Source: Avimonoglobus sp965151315 (lineage in GTDB: Bacteria; Bacillota; Clostridia; UBA1381). Taken from it: a stretch of DNA of 42,452 nucleotides. The stretch covers positions 1-42,452 of the forward strand of contig CBCTZG010000015.1 in the NCBI GenBank assembly GCA_965151315.1, read 5' to 3'. Position numbers and translations under genes: made by a program. This document shows, one piece after another, positions 7,675 to 18,200 of the stretch. Within the stretch, counting starts at the first letter, position 1. The number at the start of each line of letters is the position of its first letter. Under the pieces are notes generated by a model. The model had not been told where the DNA came from. It ran no database searches and was given only the letters and a program-made list of their open reading frames with translations.

Positions 7675-10050
7675 ATGAATGAATACGGACATTTTTCAGA
7701 CAACGGTGATGCCTTTATCGTTACGCGGTACGACACGCCCCTGCCATGGACGAATTATCTTTCCAATGGGGATTACTGCGCAATTGTATCGTCAACAGGA
7801 GGAGGCTTCAGCTTTTATAAAAGCCATCACGCCAACATGGTGCTGCGGCGGGAACAGCGGAATTTGATTTCTGACCGGCCGGGGCGATATGTATATATCC
7901 GGGACAATGATACAAATGAGATTTTTACCGTGAACGTAATGCCGGTGCAGAGCGAATTTGACGCGTTTGAGGCGGAGCACGGCATGGGGTATACGAAGGT
8001 GGCATCTAAAAGCCATGGGATTGATGGGGAGATCACCTATTTTGTGCCCATTGGCCTGGACGCGGAGATCGCCAGGATACGGCTGAAAAATGTATCCGGC
8101 AAACGACGCAGGCTGTCCGTGTATTTTTATGAGGAGCTGCAGCTGGGCAATTTCGAGTTTAACGAGCATGAGCGGGCCATTTCCGCTATGTTTGGGCGGG
8201 CGGCCGTCAGGGACCGGCATATTTATGCGAATTATACCCTTTGGAGCACCAGCCGGGAAGCGGGCGCGAATTTCCAGGCGGGCCAGGGGTGGCCGTATAC
8301 GGTAGTGGTTGGCGCCGTCAATCCGCCGGACCATATCGAAACCGCCCAGGAGCGGTTTGTCGGCATCCATAACGATGTGCACAATCCGGCTGCGCTGCGG
8401 CAGGCACACTTGTCCGATTTGGACACTTATGGAATGCCGTCTGTGGCGGCACTGCAGTGGGATATTGTGCTGGAGCCGGACGGGGAATACAAAAACGATG
8501 TCTATACAGAGATTTTTGATACGGAGAGCGGACCGAGGCAGGAAATAACTTCTATGGAAGCAGTGGATAAGCTTTATCAAAATACACGGGCGTATTGGCG
8601 GCAGTATATCGGGACGATTACAGTCAACACACCAGACGCGGCGCTGAACCGGAATTTTAACTATTGGAACAAGTATCAGATATACATGAATTTCCAGTTT
8701 GGACGGGCGCCGTCATACTATCATCTGGAGCAGAGCATGGGCATGCGGGACAGCTTTCAGGATGCCTTCGGCATGATCCCCCTGCATCCGGACTGGGCCC
8801 GGGAGCAGATCCTGCGGGTGGCGAGCTTTATTTTTAGCGATGGTTCGCCTTGCGACGTAACCAGCAGGATCGAGTATAAGGCCAATAAGGGGATTAAGGT
8901 GGATGTGCCGCTGTGGATGGCGCTGGCCGCCTGTAATTACATCAACGAAACCGCAGATATGGAGATCCTTGACGAGGTAATCCCGTATTTGGATGGCGGC
9001 GAGGGAACCCTGTACGACCATATTCTTCTGGGGCTGAAACGGATCGCCTGCGACAAGGGTGTCCATGGTCTGCCACTGTTCGGCGGCGGCGACTGGAACG
9101 ACAGCCTGAACCGGGTGGGCGCAAAAGGCGTTGGTGAAAGTGTATGGCTGGCCCAGTTCATCTATTACTGTATCAATGAAATCAAGCCGCTGCTGGAGTA
9201 CAAGCATGACCAAAAGGAGCTTGCCGCGCTGACTGCCATCGCCGAGGAATTCCAAAAGGCCCATGAGCAGTATGCCTGGGATGGGGACTGGTATATCATC
9301 GGCTATAATGATTTAAAGGCCCCTGTGGGTACAAAGGCCGGCCGGGTGGGCAACACGTATTTGAATACCCAGACCTGGGCGGTTATTAGCGGGATCGGGC
9401 CGAAGGAACGGCTGGAGCGGGCCATGGACGCGGTGGACGCATATTTGGAAACACCATACGGCCTGTCCCTTGTGATGCCCGCCTATGATGGGCTGGATGA
9501 GAACATTGGCGTATCCAGCGCGTTTGCCCGGGGTATGAAGGAAAATGGGGCGGTGTTCTCCCATGCCACCGCCTTTAACCTGGTTGCAAAGGCACTGTTG
9601 GGACGGGGCAATGACTTATACCGCGTATATAAAAAGGTACTGCCGGCCTGTAAGGCACAGGATGTGCATAGGACGGAGCCGTATATCTATTCCCAGTTCG
9701 CCCACGGTCCCAATTCGCCGGAATATGGCCGGGGCGCGTATCACTGGATGACCGGAACGGCCGCGTGGATGTTCCGGGCGGTGCTGGACTATATGCTGGG
9801 GATCCGGACAGGGATCGATGGGCTTACGATCCAGCCCTGCATTTGTGACCAATGGGACGGATACGAGGTTACACGGCCGTTCCGGAAGAATCTATATCAG
9901 ATCAAGGTGCATAACCCAGAGCACAGGCAGACGGGCGTAGCATATATGATCGTGGACGGCGTTCGGCAAAACGGGAACTTCATCCCCTATATCCCGGATG
10001 GGGATACACACACGATAGAAGTCTACATGGGGGAGAAAGGCAGAGTATGA
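7675..10050 (+). CDS. GH94-family disaccharide phosphorylase (cellobiose/chitobiose phosphorylase-like)
   Basis: At 791 residues it has the usual GH94 length. The N-terminal beta-sandwich begins with the family pattern (FIVTRYDTPLPWTNYLSNG, then GGGFSFYKS and RYVYIRD). The (alpha/alpha)6 catalytic domain carries GGGDWNDSLNRVG around residue 473, the motif holding the general-acid Asp of GH94. GRGAYHWMTGTAAWM near residue 690 matches the conserved C-terminal phosphate-site region. GH94 enzymes cleave beta-linked disaccharides with phosphate in the cytoplasm, releasing a sugar 1-phosphate and saving ATP. There is no signal peptide, as expected. The ribosome binding site is AGGGAG before ATG 7675. 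The stop overlaps the next start (ATGA), indicating coupled translation. Substrate (cellobiose, chitobiose, laminaribiose or other) cannot be assigned from motifs alone. Confidence 0.88.
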   Translation: MNEYGHFSDNGDAFIVTRYDTPLPWTNYLSNGDYCAIVSSTGGGFSFYKSHHANMVLRREQRNLISDRPGRYVYIRDNDTNEIFTVNVMPVQSEFDAFEAEHGMGYTKVASKSHGIDGEITYFVPIGLDAEIARIRLKNVSGKRRRLSVYFYEELQLGNFEFNEHERAISAMFGRAAVRDRHIYANYTLWSTSREAGANFQAGQGWPYTVVVGAVNPPDHIETAQERFVGIHNDVHNPAALRQAHLSDLDTYGMPSVAALQWDIVLEPDGEYKNDVYTEIFDTESGPRQEITSMEAVDKLYQNTRAYWRQYIGTITVNTPDAALNRNFNYWNKYQIYMNFQFGRAPSYYHLEQSMGMRDSFQDAFGMIPLHPDWAREQILRVASFIFSDGSPCDVTSRIEYKANKGIKVDVPLWMALAACNYINETADMEILDEVIPYLDGGEGTLYDHILLGLKRIACDKGVHGLPLFGGGDWNDSLNRVGAKGVGESVWLAQFIYYCINEIKPLLEYKHDQKELAALTAIAEEFQKAHEQYAWDGDWYIIGYNDLKAPVGTKAGRVGNTYLNTQTWAVISGIGPKERLERAMDAVDAYLETPYGLSLVMPAYDGLDENIGVSSAFARGMKENGAVFSHATAFNLVAKALLGRGNDLYRVYKKVLPACKAQDVHRTEPYIYSQFAHGPNSPEYGRGAYHWMTGTAAWMFRAVLDYMLGIRTGIDGLTIQPCICDQWDGYEVTRPFRKNLYQIKVHNPEHRQTGVAYMIVDGVRQNGNFIPYIPDGDTHTIEVYMGEKGRV

Positions 10051-12122
10051 TGGAGTATACAATCGAGCAAGGGAAAATTACGGCAGCGGACGGTATCCCG
10101 TACCTGCCCCGCTGGTTCTGCGATGATTTGGTGGCTTTTGAGGTCGACCGGCAGGGCATCTCCAAGGTAGAATATTTCAACATGTCTACCAGAGGCTCCG
10201 AAAAGGTATTTGTGGATGATATGTGGGGCGGACTGCGGTTTTTCATAGAGCAGGATGGGTATCATTATGGGCAGCGGCTGAAAAACTGTGCGCTTATGCC
10301 GTATGGATTTACGGGAGAGTGGCAGTTTAAAAACTGCGTATTCCGCTATACCCAGCGGGCAGTGAATAACTGCATTGCCGTTACCCTGGAACCGGCAGCG
10401 GTGCCGCCGGCTGGGCTTAGACTGGCGGCAGAGTTTTACGATAACTGGTCTCTGCTGATCCGAAAGGACGGGGATAACCGGTATGTCAATGGAACCCAGC
10501 GGCAATGGAGGGCCTGGACATTTGACGGAACGGAGTTAAAAACCAGCTACCGCGAAGGTGCGGGAGAAACCCATATTGCCCTGCGGTTCGATACCGGGAC
10601 AGAATATATCCGGCGGGAAGTGGGGAACCCGAAAAATATCCTGCTGGCGCCCGGGACAAAATGCAGGCTTGTGATCGCCTTGGATACAAGCAGTGCGGGG
10701 GCGTCCCGGCGGGCTGCGGACACGCTCAAACAGTATGACGCATATGCGCGGGCCCAGGATGCCCGCTATGCCAAAGTGCAGGCGCGGATGCCGGTTTTAG
10801 AGAGCCCATATCCGGCGCTGAACCAATTTTTCGCGCTGGCGCCCCTGTACCATGAATCCTGCAAGGTGTTATCCGTACCCGGCGGTATCCGGGCGAAAAC
10901 GGAGCATTATTGGATCTGGGGCTGGGACGGCATGAGTTCCAGCTTCGCGTATGCCTACTGGGGTGACGCGGCGTTTATTGGAGAGCTTCTGCGGTTTTAT
11001 ATGGAGACTGCCGACGCGGAAAAGGGGATCGGGCATTTTTTTGCCAGGGACTTATCACATATTGAAACGAGTATGATCCCGGCGCAGGGGTTTTATATCA
11101 GCCTGCTGTACCAGTATTGGCTCAACGGCGGAGATATCGCACCTTACTACGAGTTTGCGAAGCAGGTCTTTCATATGATTTTAAGCACGGAACGGGGAGA
11201 CACCGGATTGTTCGAGGGATATTCGCTGTTCCCGGATTTCCGGAACGCCGTCGGCGAGACTGGACAGGATTTGAGCACATTCAACAATTCCAGTGTGTAT
11301 TGCGCCGTCCGGGCAATGGAAACGCTGGCGCGGGTTATGGCGGATGATGATACCCGCGGGGAGGCCGCGGCCGCGGCCCAACGGACCCGGTCGCATTTTT
11401 CTGAAATCCTGTTCGACAGGGAGAAGGGCTATTTTGCGGCGTCTGCTGACGCAGTCACCCTAAAAAAACGGGACGTCTATACATCCATGGCCATAAAATG
11501 GGATAATCTGTTTTGCGGGGAACTGCTGGCGGGGAAACACGCGTCTTTGCTGGACTTTTTCAGCAAAAATTTTGTATGTGAACCAGGCATTTTGCCGGTT
11601 CCCGTATGGGGGAAAGGGTATGATGTGGACGCCAACCAGCAGCATTGCTACTGGCCCTCCAACAGCGAGTGCTATGCCCGGCTGATCAATTTTGAAAACA
11701 GAAAAGATCTGATCGAGCAGATGATCGGCTGGATCGTATGCTGGACGGAGCGGCTGATGTGCCCGGAGGGCATCGACTGTTACGATAATATCAATATCCC
11801 CAAGCCGGATGGGTGGAACGCTGTGAATGGTACATGGCAGGCCTATTCCATGCGTGCGTGGTATGAGGCGGCAATACACAGCGTGGTCGGCGTTGATTTT
11901 TCGGAGGGCGGCATGCATTTGTACCCGTATGCCGGGGAAGAGATGACGCTGAAAAAACTGCACTACAATCAAAAAACCTTTGATATTTATATGCGGGGCA
12001 GCGGCGCCGCCGTCAAAGAAGTTGTTTTGAATGGAGAGCGGCTGGGCCCGGTGCGGGAAATACGGATGGAACAGATGCAGCAGCATAACGTTGTAGAGGT
12101 GTTCCGCGGGCCCGCAGAGTAA
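10047..12122 (+). CDS. Six-hairpin glycosidase-like protein
   Basis: A 691-residue protein without signal peptide. Residues ~1-230 look like a beta-sandwich. From ~250 on there is an (alpha/alpha)6-type core as in trehalase, GH63 or rhamnosidase-like enzymes. Recognisable points are TEHYWIWGWDGM (E286 to D294, reminiscent of the acidic WGWD motif of such families), STFNNSSVYCAVRAME, YWPSNSECYARLINF and VNGTWQAYSMRAWYE. A beta-rich tail of ~70 residues follows. The exact CAZy family is not recognised. D294 and E286 are candidates for catalytic acids by position only. Its start overlaps the GH94 stop, and a GH2 enzyme follows after 36 nt, so it very likely acts on the same oligosaccharide in the cytoplasm. 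Confidence 0.7.
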   Translation: MMEYTIEQGKITAADGIPYLPRWFCDDLVAFEVDRQGISKVEYFNMSTRGSEKVFVDDMWGGLRFFIEQDGYHYGQRLKNCALMPYGFTGEWQFKNCVFRYTQRAVNNCIAVTLEPAAVPPAGLRLAAEFYDNWSLLIRKDGDNRYVNGTQRQWRAWTFDGTELKTSYREGAGETHIALRFDTGTEYIRREVGNPKNILLAPGTKCRLVIALDTSSAGASRRAADTLKQYDAYARAQDARYAKVQARMPVLESPYPALNQFFALAPLYHESCKVLSVPGGIRAKTEHYWIWGWDGMSSSFAYAYWGDAAFIGELLRFYMETADAEKGIGHFFARDLSHIETSMIPAQGFYISLLYQYWLNGGDIAPYYEFAKQVFHMILSTERGDTGLFEGYSLFPDFRNAVGETGQDLSTFNNSSVYCAVRAMETLARVMADDDTRGEAAAAAQRTRSHFSEILFDREKGYFAASADAVTLKKRDVYTSMAIKWDNLFCGELLAGKHASLLDFFSKNFVCEPGILPVPVWGKGYDVDANQQHCYWPSNSECYARLINFENRKDLIEQMIGWIVCWTERLMCPEGIDCYDNINIPKPDGWNAVNGTWQAYSMRAWYEAAIHSVVGVDFSEGGMHLYPYAGEEMTLKKLHYNQKTFDIYMRGSGAAVKEVVLNGERLGPVREIRMEQMQQHNVVEVFRGPAE

Positions 12123-12158
12123 CGCGGGGCGTGCAGGCTTAACTATGGAGGGATTTTT

Positions 12159-15014
12159 ATGCAGATCAGAAAGTATGAACAGCTGGCGTATTTCCATGAA
12201 AATACGCTGCCGCCCCGGAGTCATTACATTCCGTATGACACGCTGGAAAAGGCGTTGGCGGGGAAAAAAGAGGACTCGAAATTTTATCATTCGTTAAATG
12301 GGCGGTGGAGCTTCAAATTTTTTCAGCGGGACGCGGATTTTATATCGTTAGAGGCTATTACGGACTGGGATACAGTCCCGGTACCGTCCTGCTGGCAGTG
12401 TCTGGGGTACGAGCATCCCAATTATGCCAACGCCCGGTACCCCATTCCAGTCGACCCGCCGTATGTGCCGACAGATAATCCAATGGGCGTATACAAAACG
12501 GTGTTTTGTGCTGACGCGGCGCTGTCGGAGATGGACGCCTATATCCTGTTTGAAGGCGTGGCGCCTGGCTTTGACTTATACGTAAACGGACAGTATGTAG
12601 GCTGCTCCTCTGTGTCCCACTGCTGCTCCGAATTCAAAATTAAGCTGCTGCCAGGTGAAAACCAGATCGCTGTGCTGGTGCAGAAATGGCGGGCATCCAC
12701 TTATCTGGAGGATCAGGATATGTTCCGGTATAACGGGATTTTTCGGGATGTCTACATCCTGACGCGCCCCCGGGGGCATTTGCATGATTTGGCAGTGGAG
12801 GCGGATGACAAGCAAGTCTATTGCCAATATCCATTCACGCTTTACGACGCGGCGGGCCGTAAGACCGATCTGTCCGCGCCGATTTTGTGGAATGCGGAGC
12901 AACCGTATTTATATACGGCCGTGGTGCAGTACGGCGGTGAGTATATCCCGGTCAAGGTGGGGCTGCGGCGCCAGGAGATCAATGAAAGGGGAGAACTGCT
13001 GATCAATGGCATACCAGTTAAGCTCAAGGGCGTAAACCACCACGATACCCATCCCAAGCATGGCTATGTGATGACAGATGAGGAGCTAAAACAGGATCTG
13101 CTGATGATGAAGGCGCTGAATATCAATACCGTTCGGACGGCGCATTATCCCCCTGCGCCTGTATTTTTGGACTTATGCGACGAGCTGGGGTTTTATGTGA
13201 TCGACGAGGCGGATCTGGAAACCCATGGGTTTTGCTACCGGCGGGCAAACTGCGGCGCGGATACGGACCCCATCTGGCCGTGTAATGATCCGGCATGGCG
13301 GGAAGCGCATCTTGACCGGGCGGAACGGCTGTATGAACGGGATAAGAACCATGTGAGCGTTATCATGTGGAGCTTGGGAAACGAAAGCAATTATGGCGTC
13401 AATTTTGACGCTATGTCGGAATACCTGCGGAAGCGGCAGCAGGAATCCAAAGGCGTATGGCGGGCAATCCACTACGAAAACGCCTGTAACGCACCCAACA
13501 GACCGGCGGGAAAAGATCCGGACAGCGTGGACGTTGTCAGCAGGATGTATTACGGGATCGAACAAATTGAAGAATATGCCCGCGGCAATGACGGCCGGCC
13601 ATTTTTCCTGTGCGAGTATTCCCATGCCATGGGCAACGGTCCGGGGGATGTAGTCGATTACTGGCGGGTGATTTATCAGTACCCCAAATTGATCGGTGGA
13701 TGCGTTTGGGAGTGGGCGGATCATGTGGCGCTGGACGAGCAGGGACACGCGCTGTACGGCGGTGATTTTCACGAAATCGCCCACGACGGTAATTTCTGCT
13801 GCGATGGAATGGTCTTTTATAACCGGAAGCTGAAAGCGGGCTCCTACGAAATCAAGAAGGCGTATCAGCCGCTGTATACAGAATTACACGGGAACCGGCT
13901 GACGGTATACAATTTATATGATTTTATACCATTGGATAACTTCCGTTTTACCTGGGAATTGGAGACGGACGGGAACCTGGTGCAAAAAGGCGGGTTTTCC
14001 TGTAATGCCAAGCCGCATAGCAGCCAGACGATCCTGCTTGGTCTTGCGGCGGAGCGCGGCATACTGGGAACCTATCTGACGGTCCGTATGTACGACGCGG
14101 CCGGGCGGGAGACCGCTTTTTGCCAGCATAAGCTTACGGACTGCGGCGCCTTGGCACCGGAGGCGGAAGCGGCGGAGCTTCGGGAGACGGGGGAAACTGT
14201 ATCGATATCCGGGGCGGGCTTTGCGTATACATTCAATATGCGCTATGGCTGTATCCAACAGCTGGATGACCTGCTCTCCCAGCCTATGCGCCTGTCCATT
14301 TGGCGGGCGCCCACGGACAACGACCGGAAAATTAAGCTGCAATGGTATGATGAAAATTATCACAAAATGTATAACAAGGTATATGCCAGTTGGATAGAGG
14401 GCAACACGATTGTTGTCAAGGGGGGCCTGTCCGCCATATCCAAAATGCGGTTCCTGGAATATTCGGCCCGGTATACCTTTTTTCAATCCGGCAGGATCGA
14501 TGTGGAATTTGACGGGAAATTTGACAATACACGTGCATACCTGCCCCGGCTGGGGTTTGAATTTAAAATCAATGCAAAAGACTTTTCTTATTTTGGTTAT
14601 GGCCCCGGGGAGGCATATATAGATATGCACCATGGCTCCCGGATGGGCTGGTACCAGAGCAGCGCAGCCCAGGAATACGTGGATTATGTGATGCCCCAGG
14701 AGCATGGGAACCACTACAATACAAAAAAGCTGGCGCTGGGAGATTTTATATTTTTCTCCCAGCAGGGCTTTGACCTGCAGGTATCCGCGTATACCGCCCA
14801 GGAACTGGAGCAAAAGGCCCACAATTTTGAACTGGAAAAGGACGCGGCGGTTAACGTCCGGATTGACTACAAAAACAGCGGGATCGGCTCCGGCAGCTGC
14901 GGGCCGCAGCTGGCAGAAGCATATCAAATGCGGGATCAGGCCATCCATTTCCAGTTTTCAATTTTAAAAGCGGACGTATGGGAAAGCATGGAAAAGGACG
15001 GCAAAATAAAGTGA
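12159..15014 (+). CDS. GH2 beta-galactosidase (LacZ type)
   Basis: A 951-residue LacZ-architecture enzyme. The N-terminal jelly roll contains VPSCWQCLGYEHPNY. A compact first Ig-like domain follows (about 210-265, ~40 residues shorter than in E. coli LacZ), then a TIM barrel with FYVIDEADLETHGF. The acid/base is E409 in SLGNES and the nucleophile E486 in FLCEYSHAMGN. The C-terminal beta-galactosidase small-chain domain starts near WRAPTDND. All these motifs match LacZ, so hydrolysis of terminal beta-galactosides in the cytoplasm is the best call, though GH2 members with other beta-glycoside specificity exist. The ribosome binding site GGAGGG lies 7-8 nt before ATG 12159. Co-transcription with the two preceding enzymes is likely because no terminator is seen between them. 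Confidence 0.9.
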   Translation: MQIRKYEQLAYFHENTLPPRSHYIPYDTLEKALAGKKEDSKFYHSLNGRWSFKFFQRDADFISLEAITDWDTVPVPSCWQCLGYEHPNYANARYPIPVDPPYVPTDNPMGVYKTVFCADAALSEMDAYILFEGVAPGFDLYVNGQYVGCSSVSHCCSEFKIKLLPGENQIAVLVQKWRASTYLEDQDMFRYNGIFRDVYILTRPRGHLHDLAVEADDKQVYCQYPFTLYDAAGRKTDLSAPILWNAEQPYLYTAVVQYGGEYIPVKVGLRRQEINERGELLINGIPVKLKGVNHHDTHPKHGYVMTDEELKQDLLMMKALNINTVRTAHYPPAPVFLDLCDELGFYVIDEADLETHGFCYRRANCGADTDPIWPCNDPAWREAHLDRAERLYERDKNHVSVIMWSLGNESNYGVNFDAMSEYLRKRQQESKGVWRAIHYENACNAPNRPAGKDPDSVDVVSRMYYGIEQIEEYARGNDGRPFFLCEYSHAMGNGPGDVVDYWRVIYQYPKLIGGCVWEWADHVALDEQGHALYGGDFHEIAHDGNFCCDGMVFYNRKLKAGSYEIKKAYQPLYTELHGNRLTVYNLYDFIPLDNFRFTWELETDGNLVQKGGFSCNAKPHSSQTILLGLAAERGILGTYLTVRMYDAAGRETAFCQHKLTDCGALAPEAEAAELRETGETVSISGAGFAYTFNMRYGCIQQLDDLLSQPMRLSIWRAPTDNDRKIKLQWYDENYHKMYNKVYASWIEGNTIVVKGGLSAISKMRFLEYSARYTFFQSGRIDVEFDGKFDNTRAYLPRLGFEFKINAKDFSYFGYGPGEAYIDMHHGSRMGWYQSSAAQEYVDYVMPQEHGNHYNTKKLALGDFIFFSQQGFDLQVSAYTAQELEQKAHNFELEKDAAVNVRIDYKNSGIGSGSCGPQLAEAYQMRDQAIHFQFSILKADVWESMEKDGKIK

Positions 15015-15242
15015 AACGAACAGCTGCATCTGCGATGAGACTTGCAAACGAATCCCGGGAGGAACCGTATGCAGTGGAATAGATTTGCCGGCGAAATCGG
15101 TTTTTGCCGGGATGTCCTTGTATGACTGCGGATGGTTGGCGGCGGTACGGCTGTGTGTGACCTGGCCTGAGGACACCACGCCGGGGATAATCAGCTATAG
15201 CGTTTTTGATCAATTCTATCAATAAACAGGAGGATCGGCCTT
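15015..15242 (+). other. 228-nt spacer between GH2 and SGNH genes
   Basis: No clear promoter or terminator is visible. It contains a short ORF with a good ribosome binding site (15069-15125) and ends with AGGAGG before the next gene. It could be an untranslated leader or the eroded remains of a coding segment. Confidence 0.5.
15069..15125 (+). CDS. Possible 18-residue leader peptide
   Basis: An ATG preceded by GGGAGGAA at 15057-15064, with 4 nt spacing, opens an 18-codon frame ending in TGA at 15123-15125. The composition (Trp, Cys, several Gly and Phe) gives no recognisable function. The strong ribosome binding site is the only support, and chance is quite possible. Confidence 0.2.
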   Translation: MQWNRFAGEIGFCRDVLV

Positions 15243-18200
15243 ATGAAAAAAATATTATGTGTCCTGATGGCTCTGATATTTACAGCATCCGCGCTGCCGG
15301 TATATGCGGCGGGTACGGCGGCAATTGTAAATGGGAAGGTTGCTATGGAGGGTGTTCGTGAATATGCCATTTGGGATGTGGAGGTATATGGAAATTATGT
15401 ATACGGCGCGGACGCGGCGTTAGGGCTGCGTGTGTTTGAAATCGGCGCGGACGGGCAGCTCCGCGACGTAACGCCGGATGACGCAGCTTATCAGGGCGCG
15501 ATGAACGCCGATGCCCGCAATCAGCTCAGCATTGCGGATGGGCTGCTGTACGCCGCGTTCAGCGGCACAGCAGGGGAATATACCCAGGGTATCCGGGTAT
15601 ATGATTTGACGGCAACGCCGGCTGCACCGCAGTGCATCCATTCGAACAACTGGATGGGGACGGTAAAAAGCATTTTGGCGGATGGCAGTCTGGTATTTGC
15701 AGGCACCACCGGCGGATTCCGGATCTATAACCAGCAGCTGACCAGCAGCGCCAATTCCACCGTTGATTTCGGCGGGCGCGCAGGACAGCCTGCCCTGGGC
15801 AGAAATTCCGAATGGGCGGTATGGGGCGATTATGTGTTCTATTCCCACAGACCAGACGCTGCGGACGGATTTGACGACTATGCCCGGGTGGATATTTATG
15901 ATATTTCCAGGCTGCGGGAAACCGCGGCTCAGGAACCCAGCTATGTAGACGCAAAGGACGCCCGGTATATCACGACATTATTGGGTAAGACAGAATATTT
16001 GGGACAAGGCCAGATTTATTCCATGGAGATCAACGGAAACTACCTTTATATTGGCGGGCAGACCGGAATCGAGGTCTATGACGTTTCCGGGCTTCCGGAG
16101 GGATCAGTGAAATTTGTGCAGGGTTATTCAAAAGCGGATTTGCAGACCGGCGGGAGCAATGATATTATCAGCATTCTGATCCGGGACGGATATTTATTTA
16201 TAAATTTTATCGCGGCGAACCATACGGTCTTTGCCCGGCTGGACACAGACGGCTCCATTATCCCGGTGGCAGAGGTGAATATATCCGGCGGCGAAGCAAA
16301 TCAAGGCGCCTGCTTTGTGGATGGCGTGTTCTATGCGGGGGCGCGGAAGGATGCGGTCCATTCCATGAAGGATATCACCGGTGTGGGGTTTCGAAAAGAT
16401 CTATATGACGGAATTTTCACGGATTCGGATTTCGCCATCCATGGCGCGGCGGCTGGCGTGGACGCTGTCCAGGTGACCGTAGGAAACCAGGCTCCTGTGA
16501 CGGTAGACGTAGATGAAAACGGCTGCTGGAGCCTGCCTATGCAGGATCAGGAAAATGGTGTATATACCGTTTCCGCGGCAGGGCTTCGGGACGGCACAGC
16601 GGTGGAGGCGGCAAAAGACGCCGCTACATATCGGGTCGGCGCTGTTTGGGTAGATTTTGACGCGAAGAGCGAAAACTTCCTGCAAAACGGCGCGGATGTC
16701 CAGGTGACCGTACACAAGGATATTGCGTACAGGGGGAACTACAAGGCCATTGCCGCTGGATATGATAAGGCCGGCAGGTTAATGGGTGCGGTGGAGTCTC
16801 CGCTGTATTCCACCGACGCGTTTAACCAGGCAGACACCCAGAAGATTGATCTGGAGCTTCGGGCGGAGGGGATTGAAACGGTAAAAGCCTTTGTCTGGGC
16901 AGAGGACATGACGCCGCTGGCGGCCGCGGCGGAAAGCGATGAATTTGTAGTCGCGTTTGTAGGCGACAGTATTACCCACCGCCAAAATTATACCCGGGCC
17001 ATTGAAACCTTTTACATGACGCGCTATCCAAACCGGACGATCAGCTTTGTCAACAAGGGGATCAACGGGGATAATTTCGGCGGGGCGAATAACCGTTTTG
17101 ACTGGGATATTCTGAACCGGGAATGGGACGCGCTCAACGGGGAATACTGGTCGGATAACCAAAAGCCCGACGCCATGACGGTTATGCTGGGCATGAACGA
17201 TCTAGGCGCGTGGGAGAGCTGGACAGACCCGGATCCCAGCAGCCCGAACAACAAAGAATTCCGGCTGAACAGCTATCTGCAAAACGCCGAAACCTTTATC
17301 CAAAAGGTATTGGCAGAAGGAATCGAGCTGACCATCATTACGCCGCAGCCAGTGGATGACTATGCGGTGCTGGAAGAGGACGGCCAAGGCAATGCGGTGG
17401 ATATAGACGTGAAGGCCGGCAGAAACCAAGGGCTGCAGCAGGCGTCAGACGGGCTGAAGCAGCTGGGGGAAGAATACGGCATACCAGTTATCGACATGTA
17501 TGAGGAAACAGTGCGCTTTATTGAAACCGTGCGGGAAGCCAATCCAACGCTGGAATCTGTTCTGGCGGACAGGAACGACATCGTGCATCCCACCTATAAC
17601 GGCGGCTTTGTAATGGGCTGTATTTTCGCGAAGAATGCAAATGACGCGCAGAGCGTGCAGTATGTATCCAATGTGGTGATCGACGCTGCCCAAAATTCAC
17701 TGGAACAGACGTATAACGCGTCTGTAACCGGGCTGGACGCGGCCCCGGGGGCGGTTTCGTATCAGTATCTTGCCAAGGCCATCCCGATGCCGGTCAGCGA
17801 TTCGTATCAGCATGCGGAGCAGGTGTTTGGCCTGCCGGTTACGGAAACGATCAATAATGAGATCATTCAGGTAAAAGGCCTGCAGGCTGGAACCTATTCG
17901 CTGACGATGGACGGGACATTGCTTGGAACCTATACTGCCGACGAGTTTGCCGCTGGCGTCAACATTGCAGCGCTTTCGGCGAACCCTGGACAGATCCAGG
18001 CGCAGAAAGCCTATGCATTGCTCAACGAAAAGGCGGAACGGGAGCTGCGGTATAGATACATTGCCGAAATGGATTCTAAATATGTACGGGATCCAAACGC
18101 CTGGGGCGGGATTCCTATGGAGGACCGTATTACATCGGACCGGCAGGGCTTTGACGCGTTTTACGAGCAGGTGCGGGAGTATTATGTCCAGCGCTATGAC

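Noticed and set aside
13914..14948. 344-codon minus-strand ORF inside the GH2 gene
   Set aside because: It is a shadow of a GC-rich, clearly coding + strand gene, with no domain and no ribosome binding site. The same holds for other long antisense frames such as 1427-2239, 7792-8580 and 17697-18413.
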